From Salegentibacter maritimus (GTDB lineage: Bacteria; Bacteroidota; Bacteroidia; Flavobacteriales; Flavobacteriaceae): a stretch of DNA of 64,000 bases. Shown here one piece after another: positions 43,140-52,705 of this stretch. The notes under the pieces are model-generated. The model made no database searches. It worked only from the letters and a program-made list of their open reading frames with translations, and was not told where the DNA came from. Within the stretch, counting starts at the first letter, position 1, and the number at the start of each line of letters is the position of its first letter. A program made the translations under genes and the position numbers. The DNA lies in the NCBI RefSeq assembly GCF_016236915.1, contig NZ_JAEHOK010000001.1, positions 1-64,000 of the forward strand, read 5' to 3'.

Positions 43140-44126
43140 ATGACAAAAAAGATAAAACGAATTGGAGTAATGACTTCGGGTGGCGATGCTCCTGGGATGA
43201 ATGCTGCAATTAGGGCAGTGGTTAGAGCCTGTGCTTATTATCACATAGATTGTGTAGGATTTATGAAGGGCTTTCAGGGAATGATAGATGGCGATTATGT
43301 AGAGCTTAATGCCCGTAGTGTTCGCAATATTATTAACCTTGGAGGTACAATACTTAAATCGGCCAGATCTGAAGAGTTTAGAACTAAAGAAGGTCGGGAA
43401 AAGGCTGCTAAGCATTTAAAAAAGGCTGAAGTTGACGTTATGATTCTTATTGGTGGTGATGGTACTTTTAAAGGCGGCCAAATATTTAGCGCAGAGCATA
43501 ACATTCCAATTATTGGTGTCCCCGGAACTATAGATAACGATATTTTTGGAACCCATTATACCATAGGCTATGATACTGCTTTAAATACGGTAATTGACGC
43601 TGTAGATAAAATTAGAGATACCGCGAGCTCACATAACAGGTTGTTTTTTGTGGAAGTAATGGGGCGTGATGCCGGTTTTATAGCCTTAAATAGTGGAATT
43701 GGAGCCGGTGCTGAAGAAATTCTTATTCCGGAGGAAGATCTTGGTTTAGATCGTTTACTAAATTCCCTGGAGCGTAGTAGGCGTTCGGGAAAAACTTCCA
43801 GTATAGTTGTAGTTTCAGAAGGAGATAAAATTGGTAAAAACGTTTTTGAACTGGCAGACTATGTAAAAGAGAATTTACCCTATTATGATGCAAAAGTAAC
43901 CGTGTTGGGTCATATACAGCGGGGAGGTAGCCCCACTTGTTTTGATCGTGTTTTAGCGAGCAGGTTATGCGTAAAGGCGGTTGAGCTGGCGTTAGACGGG
44001 CAACAAGATATTATGGTAGGTATGCTAAATAATGAGGTACAGGCTATTGAATTAAACAAAACTTTACAATCTAAACCAACTATTAATAAAGATTTGCTTC
44101 GCATTTCTGATATTTTATCTGTATAA
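43140..44126 (+). CDS. pfkA: ATP-dependent 6-phosphofructokinase
   Basis: This 328-residue enzyme phosphorylates fructose 6-phosphate in glycolysis. GGDAPGMNAAIR, ILIGGDGTFKG, PGTIDNDI, the catalytic GYDTAL region, and MGRDAGFIAL are all family landmarks. The group A ATP-type loop (GGDGT) argues against a PPi enzyme. It is followed 3 bp later by mgsA, which is an unusual but logical partner. Confidence 0.95.
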   Translation: MTKKIKRIGVMTSGGDAPGMNAAIRAVVRACAYYHIDCVGFMKGFQGMIDGDYVELNARSVRNIINLGGTILKSARSEEFRTKEGREKAAKHLKKAEVDVMILIGGDGTFKGGQIFSAEHNIPIIGVPGTIDNDIFGTHYTIGYDTALNTVIDAVDKIRDTASSHNRLFFVEVMGRDAGFIALNSGIGAGAEEILIPEEDLGLDRLLNSLERSRRSGKTSSIVVVSEGDKIGKNVFELADYVKENLPYYDAKVTVLGHIQRGGSPTCFDRVLASRLCVKAVELALDGQQDIMVGMLNNEVQAIELNKTLQSKPTINKDLLRISDILSV

Positions 44127-44129
44127 AAA

Positions 44130-44495
44130 ATGAAAACAGTAGCAATTATTGCCCATAACGGCAAGAAGGCAGAAATGGTTCAGTTTTTAAATAACCATAG
44201 AGAATCGCTTCAGGCCAAGAATATAAAACTTATTGCCACCGGAACTACCGGTGCAAAAACCGAAAGCGCAGGTTTTGAGGTAGAAAAATTACTTTCAGGA
44301 CCTCTGGGGGGTGATGCGCAAATAGCTTCCCGAATTGCAGAAGGAAAAGTAGATATGGTAATTTTCTTTAGAGACCCGTTAGACAAGCATCCGCACGAGC
44401 CCGATATTTTTATGCTAATGCGCTTATGCGATGTTCACGATATTCCACTAGCAACCAATCCGGCAAGTGCCAGGTTATTAATGCAGGCGTTTTAG
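44130..44495 (+). CDS. mgsA: Methylglyoxal synthase
   Basis: This 121-residue enzyme converts dihydroxyacetone phosphate to methylglyoxal and phosphate. IATGTTG, the catalytic Asp in SGPLGGDAQIA, and the His in PHEPDIFML are present, and FFRDPL and PLATNPASA close the fold. Length is short relative to E. coli but complete. Co-transcription with pfkA (3-bp gap) would tie glycolytic flux to a phosphate-releasing bypass. Confidence 0.93.
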   Translation: MKTVAIIAHNGKKAEMVQFLNNHRESLQAKNIKLIATGTTGAKTESAGFEVEKLLSGPLGGDAQIASRIAEGKVDMVIFFRDPLDKHPHEPDIFMLMRLCDVHDIPLATNPASARLLMQAF

Positions 44496-44785
44496 ATATT
44501 ATTTTTTCTTAGCAGTTTCGCGATTTTTAAGCTTTGAAAATATCTGACCTAAAGCCTTAGGCATTTAATAGAGATAAGCTTAGTGCTGTTTTTTTCTGTA
44601 AACTGAACTCAATACTATCAAGAGATAATTGAGATCTATTTATCTTAAAATGAAAAACCAGCTTTTTTTAAAAAGCTCTAAAATAAAATACCTCGTGGCA
44701 AGACAACGAGGTGTTTTATTATTATGAGTGAAGCCTCACAGTCACGATAACTATCGGTTACGGGGTAAAGCTGTTTATTTTAATT
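44496..44785. other. Intergenic stretch with terminator hairpins between mgsA and ridA
   Basis: This 290-bp gap lies between two convergent genes. Besides the strong hairpin at 44682-44720 there is a small AGCTTTTTTTAAAAAGCT inverted repeat near 44670. No coding frame, tRNA or known RNA family was recognised. Confidence 0.6.
44682..44720. terminator. Bidirectional terminator between mgsA and ridA
   Basis: AATAAAATACCTCGT (44682-44696) pairs with ACGAGGTGTTTTATT (44706-44720), leaving one mismatch and a loop of about 9. A/T runs on both sides allow use from mgsA and from ridA. Confidence 0.75.
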
Positions 44786-45169
44786 TTACTCTTTTACTGC
44801 TATAGCACTAATTTCTACGTTTACAAACTTAGGCAAGTTAGCAACCTCTACAGTTTCCCTGGCAGGGGCAGTTTCAGCATTAAAATAGTTGGCGTAAATC
44901 TCATTGATTTTAGCGAAATTATTCATATCGCTTATAAAAATGGAAGTTTTAATTACGTTTTCAAAATCCATTCCGGCTTCAGCAAGAATTGCTTTAAGAT
45001 TTTCCATTACCCTAATTGTTTCCTTTTGAAGTTCTTCGGTTTCCAATTCACCGGTTTCAGGATTAAGTGCTATTTGTCCTGAAATAAAAAGCATATTTCC
45101 GGTTAACACGGCTTGATTATAAGGGCCAATAGGAGCAGGGGCCTGGTTGGTCTTAATTATTTTTTTCAT
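44786..45169 (-). CDS. RidA family enamine/imine deaminase
   Basis: This 127-residue RidA/YjgF protein hydrolyses reactive enamines such as 2-aminoacrylate formed by PLP enzymes. APIGPYNQAV, FISGQIALNPETGE and the catalytic Arg in APARETVEVANLPK are present. The exact paralogue is not distinguished. It is 19 bp downstream of lptD on the same strand, so may be read through from it; a terminator follows. Confidence 0.93.
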   Translation of the reverse strand: MKKIIKTNQAPAPIGPYNQAVLTGNMLFISGQIALNPETGELETEELQKETIRVMENLKAILAEAGMDFENVIKTSIFISDMNNFAKINEIYANYFNAETAPARETVEVANLPKFVNVEISAIAVKE

Positions 45170-45188
45170 TGTTTGTACTATTTAAAAT

Positions 45189-47918
45189 TTATAATCTTCG
45201 ATCTGGTTCATTACGTTTATCGTATTTTATATCACTTAAGATAGCCGATTTAATTCCAATAAAGAAATACCAGGATCTACGCTCACTAAAAGGGACCCAG
45301 TTAAAACTTAACCTCCAGGTATTTAAATCTCGTTGAAACCTTAGCTGTGTATAAGTAAAACCTAAATCTTTTAAATCGTAACCAGAGGAGGCTCCTACCA
45401 TCCATTTTGGAGAGAGCTCAACATCTCCCGAAAACATAATAGAATGTGAGGTAATCTCGTTTTGGCGTGCAGAATTATTATAGGTCATGGTATAAGACAT
45501 TCTTAAATCCCATGGAATTTTATAATTATACCAGTTGTCATTTCGTTCGGGACGATTTTCATCGGCAAATGGGTCTTCCTCTTCGTCATAAAATTTTCCG
45601 TCAAGGTCGGTTCCTTTTCCAAAAAGGTCATCACGCCTACCACCACCTCTATAGGTGTCATTATCTATATCGTCCTGATTTTCATCTTCGCCTTCATCTT
45701 CAAAATCCTTGCTGGAAAAAGAATACCCAAAACTTACATTGGCGTTGGTAAACCTAAATAAACTTCCACCATTATTAATATTTAATTTATTTGTTCTTTG
45801 ATTATTATTATCCAGTGCATAAATATCCATGTTTCCCGCAACGTTGATATCCAGTTTATCCCTTACAATAGGGATGCTTCCTCGTAGAGCAATGGGTGAG
45901 AGTCTTGGTTGCCCTTTCTCTGCAGAAAGATTATATGCTGTACTCATGCTGAAATTATTCAGCAAAGATATTTTTTCGGGTTCTGTGGCAGTACTGTCTT
46001 TAGACCGCACTTTGGCTTCCAGGGTATTACTAATACTTAATCCCAGTGAACTGGAAAACCGGTTGCCGGGAGCTCCATACAATGTACCGCTAAACCTGGA
46101 ATAATCTACCATATTGGTTTCTAACGGGTTTGCAGGGTTAATCCGTTCATAAGTATCATAATATTGATCGAATGCAGGGTTTACATTATAGCTAATAGAA
46201 GGGCGCATAACGTGCCTAATGGCCTGTATTTTCTTATCTTTTCCGAAGTTTTTTAAACCATATAACGTGGTACCAATGCTGGCTCCAAAATTATAAGTTC
46301 GGTAAGAATCAAACCCATTTATAGTATCTATAACCACTTCATCATTAAATTCGTCGTACGACTGTTCAAAAGTTTTAAAAACCCAATTCTCTTCGTAATT
46401 AGCATTAGCACTAACACTTAGGTAATTAAATAATTTAAAGTTAGTGGAAACAGGAATAGAGTGTTGGGCACCATAATTGGCATCTTTAAACATTTCGGGT
46501 TTGAAGAATAGAGAGTCGGTAGTTCTAATTTGGTTCTCCCCCCGTAAATTATATTGAAAGTTAATATTTTCTATCAATCCCTTTTTAGATCCGGTTTTTG
46601 GAGCAAATGGGTAAATACGTGTCATACTTGCCTGTAAGGTAGGTAAACTCATATTTATAGTTTGTGTTCTTGTATTTTGGCTATGTCTGGCAGCGATACT
46701 TAAATTCACCTGCGGATCACCCGGAAAAGTTTTACTGTAGGATACCGATGAACTTAAAGAATTGGTTAAGAAATTCCCTGTATTCATTTGGTTTACAGAA
46801 TTTTGGTAGTAAGTGCTACTTCCTAAATTCACAGATGCATTAAACCTGGAATTTGGATTTGCTTTGGCATCCTGATTGTGCGACCATTGTATATTATATT
46901 CTGTTCTTTCTGAATAATCGGGAAAACCACGTTCACTTTGATATTGATTTTCGTAGCGTATCCTAACATTTCCGCGGTAGCGATAACGCTTGGCATAATT
47001 ACTTTCCAGTCTTACTGCATAACTTCCATTTGTATAATAGTCTCCCAGGGTAAGCAGGTCTACATAATCACTTATGGCAAAATAATACCCCCCGTTTTGC
47101 AGAAAATAACCACGCTGGCTATCCCCAAAACTGGGAATAATAAAACCAGAGGTCTCTTCTTCGGTTAAGGGAAAGTAGCCAAAAGGTAATCCCAACGGGG
47201 TAGGAACATCGGCTAGATACATATTTACAAGGCCGGCTACAATTTTTTTGTCCGGGACAAATTTTATACGTCTTGCATAGAAAAAATAGTCGGGGTTTTC
47301 TAAGTCTTCATCGGTGGTAAAACGCACATTTTGCATAAAATACACCGAATCGTTTTCGCGTTTGGTGACTTCTCCTTTTACATTAAAATTTGCCTGTTGT
47401 GTTCTTGAGTTGTATACCAGCGCTCTTTCGGTATCAAAATTAAAGCGAATAGAATCTGGTTCTACAGTTTGATTGCCCTGAACAAAAACCGGTTTTTGAG
47501 AATATGCCCCGGTAGAATCGGGAATTCCGTAAGCGTAAACCTCATTTTTATCGTTATCTATAATAATTAGGCCTGCATTAATTTGCATATCGCCATAGAT
47601 AATCTGGGCCTCATTATAGAGAAACATTCTATTTTCCTTTTGGCTAATGCGCATATAATCTTTAGCCTCATATTTAACGGCATCGGTAATAAGCTGATTT
47701 CCTTTTTGTGGCGGCTGTAAGGAATCGCCCAAAATACTATCGGTGGACTTAATGGTTTGTGCCAGGGGTAATGAATCGCCAACGGTAACAATAGTGTCCC
47801 TTTCCTTGGCATCTAAGTTTATTTCGGTATTGTTTCCTATTTCCTGGGCGTTTAAACAAACGAAAGGAAGCAGTATAAATATACAGCAAAAAAGTATGTT
47901 AGGTATGTTTGTTTGCAA
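45189..47918 (-). CDS. lptD: LPS-assembly protein LptD
   Basis: This 909-residue outer-membrane protein starts with a signal peptide (1-24: ILFCCIFILLPFVCLNAQ). An N-terminal OstA-like region (about 95-300, e.g. NEAQIIYGDMQINAG) leads into a long beta-barrel. LptD inserts lipopolysaccharide into the outer leaflet with LptE. A charged insert rich in D and E (EDEGEDENQDDIDND) lies near 740. It is divergent from the amidase gene (138-bp gap), as in many Bacteroidota, and is followed by ridA. Confidence 0.9.
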   Translation of the reverse strand: MQTNIPNILFCCIFILLPFVCLNAQEIGNNTEINLDAKERDTIVTVGDSLPLAQTIKSTDSILGDSLQPPQKGNQLITDAVKYEAKDYMRISQKENRMFLYNEAQIIYGDMQINAGLIIIDNDKNEVYAYGIPDSTGAYSQKPVFVQGNQTVEPDSIRFNFDTERALVYNSRTQQANFNVKGEVTKRENDSVYFMQNVRFTTDEDLENPDYFFYARRIKFVPDKKIVAGLVNMYLADVPTPLGLPFGYFPLTEEETSGFIIPSFGDSQRGYFLQNGGYYFAISDYVDLLTLGDYYTNGSYAVRLESNYAKRYRYRGNVRIRYENQYQSERGFPDYSERTEYNIQWSHNQDAKANPNSRFNASVNLGSSTYYQNSVNQMNTGNFLTNSLSSSVSYSKTFPGDPQVNLSIAARHSQNTRTQTINMSLPTLQASMTRIYPFAPKTGSKKGLIENINFQYNLRGENQIRTTDSLFFKPEMFKDANYGAQHSIPVSTNFKLFNYLSVSANANYEENWVFKTFEQSYDEFNDEVVIDTINGFDSYRTYNFGASIGTTLYGLKNFGKDKKIQAIRHVMRPSISYNVNPAFDQYYDTYERINPANPLETNMVDYSRFSGTLYGAPGNRFSSSLGLSISNTLEAKVRSKDSTATEPEKISLLNNFSMSTAYNLSAEKGQPRLSPIALRGSIPIVRDKLDINVAGNMDIYALDNNNQRTNKLNINNGGSLFRFTNANVSFGYSFSSKDFEDEGEDENQDDIDNDTYRGGGRRDDLFGKGTDLDGKFYDEEEDPFADENRPERNDNWYNYKIPWDLRMSYTMTYNNSARQNEITSHSIMFSGDVELSPKWMVGASSGYDLKDLGFTYTQLRFQRDLNTWRLSFNWVPFSERRSWYFFIGIKSAILSDIKYDKRNEPDRRL

Positions 47919-48056
47919 TGCTCTAAGTGCTATTTTTGTAAAGAATGGCTTGCTTTTTGCAAATTCAAAATTACATATATTTTTTCAGCTTAGATTTGAG
48001 AATCACTGAAAAAAAGTAATTAAAATAATCAGCACAAATTTAGCGTTACCTTTTTT

Positions 48057-49169
48057 ATGAGAACGAACCTACTTAAACTTTTCGTATTTTTTATATTTTT
48101 TCTTGGCAACTCGCAGCATTTACTTGCTATAAACGATACTCCTAGAGATCGTTTTGTAGTTGTTCTTGATGCCGGTCATGGCGGCAAAGATCCGGGTAAT
48201 ACGGGAAATGGCTTTAAGGAAAAGGATATTGCACTTAATATTATTTTAAAAATTGGGGAAGCTTTGGAAAAAAAGGGAGGGATTGAAGTAATTTATACCC
48301 GGGATACTGATGTTTTTATCCCTTTAGCTAAAAGAGCCAGAATAGCCAACGAGGCCGATGCCGATCTTTTTGTTTCTGTACATTGTAATGCCCACAACTC
48401 CCAGGCCTATGGTACCGAAACTTTTGTATTGGGTTTGCATAAAACCAAAGAAAACTTCGAAGTTGCTAAAAAAGAGAACTCAGTAATCTTTTTAGAGGAA
48501 GATTATGAGGTGACCTATGGAGGGTTTAATCCTAATTCTCCCGAATCTTATATAGGAATGGCTTTAATGCAGGAGGAATACCTAAATCAAAGTATACTTT
48601 TGGCTGATTTTATCCAGAAAAATTTTACCCATAATTTAAAAAGAAAAGACAGGGGAGTGAAGCAAGCGGGTTTTTTGGTTTTAAAAAACGCTGTGATGCC
48701 GAGTGTACTTATAGAAACCGGTTTCCTTACCAATAATCACGAAGGTCCATATTTAAATAGTACTTCAGGTCAAAATAAAATGGCGGCTGCTATTGTAGAA
48801 GCTATAGATAAGTATGCCAATAGTATAAATTTATCCAGCTTGCAAAATATAGGTAACTCCTCTATATCCAACTCTAATAATCAGGACGAATTACAGGACG
48901 AAGTTTATGAGGGTATAACATTTAAAATTCAATTGGCTGCAGGTTCCAAAAAATTAGAAACCAAAGCATATAACTTTAAAGGCTTACAAAACGTAGAACG
49001 CTCCAGGGAAAATGGCTTATACAAATATTATTATGGGGCCACCTCTAACTATACCAGAATTAACGAACTTCATGATAAAGCAAAGCAAAATGGATATCCT
49101 TCAAGTTATATTGTAGCTTTTAAAGGTGGGGATAAGATTACAGTTAATGAGGCGTTAAAAACAAAGTAA
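48057..49169 (+). CDS. N-acetylmuramoyl-L-alanine amidase with SPOR-like tail
   Basis: This 370-residue protein has a signal peptide (1-24), then an Amidase_3 zinc enzyme: VVLDAGHGGKDPG, SVHCNAHNS and VLIETGFLTN carry the metal and catalytic residues. The C-terminal 80 residues (GITFKIQLAAGSKKLE onward) resemble a SPOR domain that binds denuded septal glycan. It should cleave peptide side chains off glycan during cell separation. Divergent from lptD; an MlaD-like gene follows 59 bp later. Confidence 0.92.
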   Translation: MRTNLLKLFVFFIFFLGNSQHLLAINDTPRDRFVVVLDAGHGGKDPGNTGNGFKEKDIALNIILKIGEALEKKGGIEVIYTRDTDVFIPLAKRARIANEADADLFVSVHCNAHNSQAYGTETFVLGLHKTKENFEVAKKENSVIFLEEDYEVTYGGFNPNSPESYIGMALMQEEYLNQSILLADFIQKNFTHNLKRKDRGVKQAGFLVLKNAVMPSVLIETGFLTNNHEGPYLNSTSGQNKMAAAIVEAIDKYANSINLSSLQNIGNSSISNSNNQDELQDEVYEGITFKIQLAAGSKKLETKAYNFKGLQNVERSRENGLYKYYYGATSNYTRINELHDKAKQNGYPSSYIVAFKGGDKITVNEALKTK

Positions 49170-49197
49170 AATAAGGCTTCTTTTCTATTTTTATTTC

Positions 49198-49205
49198 TAA
49201 ATTTG
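49198..49205 (+). promoter_or_regulatory. -7 box of the MlaD-like gene
   Basis: TAAATTTG matches TAnnTTTG, 24 bp before the TTG start at 49229. No -33 TTTG is visible at the usual distance. Confidence 0.4.
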
Positions 49206-49228
49206 TTTTTATCTTAAAAAAATAGCTT

Positions 49229-50185
49229 TTGAAATTTACACGTGAAGTAAAAACTGCATTATTAGCAATAATTGCTATCCTCCTACTTATTTTTGGTTAT
49301 AGTTTCTTAAAAGGTAAGAATCTACTGGAATCCAGTAGAACTTTTCATGCGGTTTATAACGATGTGGAAGGTCTTTCACCTTCTTCGGCTGTAACTATAA
49401 ACGGTTTAAAGGTTGGGCAAGTCACAAAAATTAACTTCCTGGATTCTAAAGGAACCCTTGTTGTAAGCTTTACGGTAGAAAACGACTTTCAGTTTTCCAG
49501 GAATAGTACCGCTCAAATTTATGGAGGTAATATTATTGGGGGGAAATCTTTAGCCATAATTCCAGACTACAAAAAGGGGGAGATGGCTAAATCTGGAGAT
49601 ACCTTAAATAGCGAAATTGAAGAAGGTATTATGGAGCTGGTTAATGACAGGTTAACACCGCTTCAGGAAAAAGTTGAAAATACGATAGTTAGTGCAGATT
49701 CCCTGGTAACTGCAGTGAATAAGATTTTAAACGACAGTACACGGTACAATATTAGAAATACTTTTAAAGACCTTAATGCTACCGTAGCTTCATTTAAAGT
49801 TACCGCCAATACCTTAGAGGGTATTATTGGTGGAAACTCAGATAATATTAATAGGACTTTTACCAATCTTGATGAAATAACTACCAATTTCAATACTTTT
49901 TCAGATAGTTTAACCCAAATGGATATTGGTAAGATTACCAAAGATTTGGAAAAAGTAGTAGCTGATTTTGAAAGTATCTCAGATAAATTAAATAATAAAG
50001 AAGGTACTGCAGGTAAATTAATTAATGATGATGCCGTTTATAACAACCTGGATAATGCCACAAAACAGCTAGAACAATTACTGCAAGACGTAAAACTGAA
50101 TCCTAAACGATATGTCCATTTTTCTGTTTTTGGAAAAAACCCTGAGCCTTATCAGGAGCCTAAAGAAAAGGATTCTATAAAATAA
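49229..50185 (+). CDS. MlaD-like MCE domain protein
   Basis: This 318-residue protein has one N-terminal membrane helix (about 8-28: ALLAIIAILLLIFGYSFL) and an MCE domain (about 36-115: VEGLSPSSAVTINGLKVGQV). The rest is helical, up to about 300. MCE proteins are periplasmic lipid-binding subunits of Mla-type transport systems, here probably part of outer-membrane lipid asymmetry. The ATPase and permease are not next to it in this window. A TTG start is used; the only Met-like alternatives are well inside the helix. Confidence 0.85.
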   Translation: MKFTREVKTALLAIIAILLLIFGYSFLKGKNLLESSRTFHAVYNDVEGLSPSSAVTINGLKVGQVTKINFLDSKGTLVVSFTVENDFQFSRNSTAQIYGGNIIGGKSLAIIPDYKKGEMAKSGDTLNSEIEEGIMELVNDRLTPLQEKVENTIVSADSLVTAVNKILNDSTRYNIRNTFKDLNATVASFKVTANTLEGIIGGNSDNINRTFTNLDEITTNFNTFSDSLTQMDIGKITKDLEKVVADFESISDKLNNKEGTAGKLINDDAVYNNLDNATKQLEQLLQDVKLNPKRYVHFSVFGKNPEPYQEPKEKDSIK

Positions 50186-50191
50186 ACCATC

Positions 50192-51532
50192 ATGCAAATT
50201 ATTGCCCAGATCTTATTTTTACTTGCCCTTGTAGCCGGAATCGGATTTTTTATTAGAAATATTCGTAAGTTAATTAGGAATATCAAGTTAGGCAGGGAAG
50301 TAGATAGAAGCGACAATAAAGGGGAGCGCTTTGCTAAAATGGCCAGGGTAGCTTTTGGTCAGAGCAAAATGGTGAAAAAACCAATATCAGGTTTTCTTCA
50401 TGTAATTGTTTATGTAGGTTTTATAATTATAAACATTGAAGTTGTTGAAATTATAATAGATGGATTATTCGGTACACACCGTGTACTTTCATTTATGGGA
50501 GGTTTTTATAACATTTTAATTGGCTCTTTTGAAATACTGGCCTTATTAGTCCTTATTGGTGTAATTGTTTTTTGGATAAGACGAAACCTTCTTAATATTT
50601 ATCGTTTTCTGAGCAGGGAATTAAAAGGTTGGCCCAAGAATGATGCTAATTATATTCTATATTTTGAAATGGTACTTATGGTACTTTTCCTGGTAATGAA
50701 TGCTACAGATTATCAGCTTCAATTAAATGGTGCGCCACATTACGCCAGCGAAGCCGGAATTACAGGAGCTTTTCCAATTAGTCAATTTTTGCTGCCTATT
50801 TTTGAGGGAATGAGTAATGCTACACTCATTATTATTGAGAGAACAGCCTGGTGGTTACATATTTTGGGGATTCTTTTCTTCCTTAATTACCTATACTATT
50901 CAAAGCATTTACATATTCTACTTGCTTTTCCAAATGTTTATTTATCAAAACTTCGTCCCCAGGGAGAGATGGATAATTTACAATCTGTTACCGACGAAGT
51001 TAAGCTCATGATGGATCCCGACGCCGATCCTTTTGCAGCTCCAGCTGAAGAAGAAACTAGCGCTGAACCGGAGAAATTCGGTGCTTCAGATGTCTTTGAT
51101 CTTAACCAGGTACAGTTACTAAATTCCTACACCTGTACAGAATGTGGAAGATGTACTGCCGAATGCCCTGCAAACCAAACCGGTAAAAAACTTTCTCCGC
51201 GAAAAATTATGATGGATACCCGGGATAGGCTGGAAGAAGTAGGCGATATTATTAATAAAAAAGGGAAATACGAAGATAACGGTAAGCAATTACTGGACGA
51301 TTTTATATTGCGTGAAGAATTGTGGGCCTGTACCAGTTGCAATGCCTGTGTAGAAGCCTGCCCAATAGGTATAGATCCTTTATCTATTATTTTAGACATG
51401 CGTAGGTATTTAGTTATGGAAGAAAGTGCTGCTCCTAACGAGCTAGCTATTGCCATGACCAATATTGAAAACAACGGTGCTCCCTGGCCTTATAATCAAC
51501 AAGACAGATTGAATTGGGCCAAAGAGAATTAA
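50192..51532 (+). CDS. Membrane Fe-S oxidoreductase subunit
   Basis: This 446-residue protein combines an N-terminal membrane part of about five helices (residues 4-24, 68-92, 104-126, 155-172, 210-230) with two 4Fe-4S clusters near the C-terminus: CTECGRCTAECP and CTSCNACVEACP. It resembles the membrane/Fe-S subunits of heterodisulfide reductase-like electron transfer complexes. The CCG-domain partner is the next gene. Electron donor and acceptor are unknown, but quinone reduction or lactate/glycolate-like oxidation is typical of such pairs. It starts 6 bp after the MlaD-like gene. Confidence 0.85.
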   Translation: MQIIAQILFLLALVAGIGFFIRNIRKLIRNIKLGREVDRSDNKGERFAKMARVAFGQSKMVKKPISGFLHVIVYVGFIIINIEVVEIIIDGLFGTHRVLSFMGGFYNILIGSFEILALLVLIGVIVFWIRRNLLNIYRFLSRELKGWPKNDANYILYFEMVLMVLFLVMNATDYQLQLNGAPHYASEAGITGAFPISQFLLPIFEGMSNATLIIIERTAWWLHILGILFFLNYLYYSKHLHILLAFPNVYLSKLRPQGEMDNLQSVTDEVKLMMDPDADPFAAPAEEETSAEPEKFGASDVFDLNQVQLLNSYTCTECGRCTAECPANQTGKKLSPRKIMMDTRDRLEEVGDIINKKGKYEDNGKQLLDDFILREELWACTSCNACVEACPIGIDPLSIILDMRRYLVMEESAAPNELAIAMTNIENNGAPWPYNQQDRLNWAKEN

Positions 51533-51619
51533 TAGCTGAAAGAACCGGAAATTTTAAAAACAATTTTTTGAATATTTAGGATAAGAAAAAGTTCTAAGAA
51601 AAATTAAAAACATTTAGAT

Positions 51620-52411
51620 ATGGCAGAAGCATTAAAAGTACCTACAATGGCCGAGTATATGGCAGCGGGTAAAAAACCTGAAGTATTATTTTGGGTGGGC
51701 TGTGCCGGTAGTTTTGATGATAGGGCAAAGAAAATAACTAAAGCTTTTGTAAAACTTTTACATGAAGCAGGGGTAGATTTTGCCGTCTTGGGAACAGAAG
51801 AGAGTTGTACCGGAGACCCTGCAAAGCGAGCGGGTAACGAATTTCTTTTTCAAATGCAGGCTGCAACAAATATAGAGGTTCTTAATGGTTACGAAATAGA
51901 AAAAGTAGTAACCGCTTGTCCTCACTGCTTTAATACAATAAAAAATGAGTATCCGGCCCTGGGTGGTAATTACGAAGTAATGCACCATACGCAATTTTTA
52001 AAATCTCTTTTAAATGAAGGCAAATTAAAAGTTGAAGGTGGAAAATTTAAAGGTAAACGTATCACATTTCATGACCCTTGTTATTTAGGGCGTGCCAACG
52101 GCGAATATGAAGCTCCACGTGATCTACTTCGAAAGCTGGAAGTAGAACTCGTAGAAATGCGTAAGTGTAAATCTAACGGACTTTGTTGCGGTGCCGGTGG
52201 TGGCCAAATGTTTAAAGAGCCCGAACCTGGTAACAAAGATGTAAATATAGAAAGAACCGAGCAGGCTATGGAAGTAAAACCTGAAGTTATTGCTGCTGGT
52301 TGTCCCTTTTGTAACACCATGATGACAGATGGGGTAAAAGGGAAAAATAAAGAAGATAGTGTAGCAGTAATGGATGTCGCAGAACTTATTGCTAACGCTC
52401 AGGATTTATAG
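51620..52411 (+). CDS. CCG-domain heterodisulfide reductase-like subunit
   Basis: This 263-residue soluble protein has two CCG domains. The first carries WVGCAGSFDDRA and CPHCFNTIKNEYP. The second carries LCCGAGGGQMF and AGCPFCNTMM. These cysteines bind an unusual 4Fe-4S cluster in HdrB-like proteins. It is the natural partner of the membrane Fe-S protein 87 bp upstream and probably forms the catalytic or electron-entry site. No promoter is seen in the gap, so they are likely one unit. Confidence 0.87.
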   Translation: MAEALKVPTMAEYMAAGKKPEVLFWVGCAGSFDDRAKKITKAFVKLLHEAGVDFAVLGTEESCTGDPAKRAGNEFLFQMQAATNIEVLNGYEIEKVVTACPHCFNTIKNEYPALGGNYEVMHHTQFLKSLLNEGKLKVEGGKFKGKRITFHDPCYLGRANGEYEAPRDLLRKLEVELVEMRKCKSNGLCCGAGGGQMFKEPEPGNKDVNIERTEQAMEVKPEVIAAGCPFCNTMMTDGVKGKNKEDSVAVMDVAELIANAQDL

Positions 52412-52651
52412 TTAATATTGCCAACAAATAGCTTTTTCTAATTAAGTTAAGCGTTTTAATAGCTGCTGAGCAACATTATTCCTCTATTTAGTCTTGCTTA
52501 CCTTAAAATTTGTCGTCATAATTTTATAAAGTACCTGACGAAAAACAGGGACGCTATTAGATGGATATTTGATTTAATGTCCATAAAAGGCCGGCATTGT
52601 TTAATCTCAATTCTCGAGTAAAAAAATCAAACGTTAAAAGGCATAACTATA

Positions 52652-52682
52652 TTTGAGACATAAGCTAAATCAATTAGTTTTG
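52652..52682 (+). promoter_or_regulatory. Promoter of the 161-residue conserved protein
   Basis: TTTG (52652-52655), 19 bp, TAGTTTTG (52675-52682) fits the Bacteroidota consensus closely. The ATG follows at 52706. The rest of the 294-bp gap before it (52412-52651) shows no gene. Confidence 0.6.
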
Positions 52683-52705
52683 TGAAAATATAATTTTAGC
52701 AATTT

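Noticed and set aside
47931-47938. TATTTTTG as promoter of the amidase gene
   Set aside because: It is about 120 bp before the start and without a convincing -33 element.
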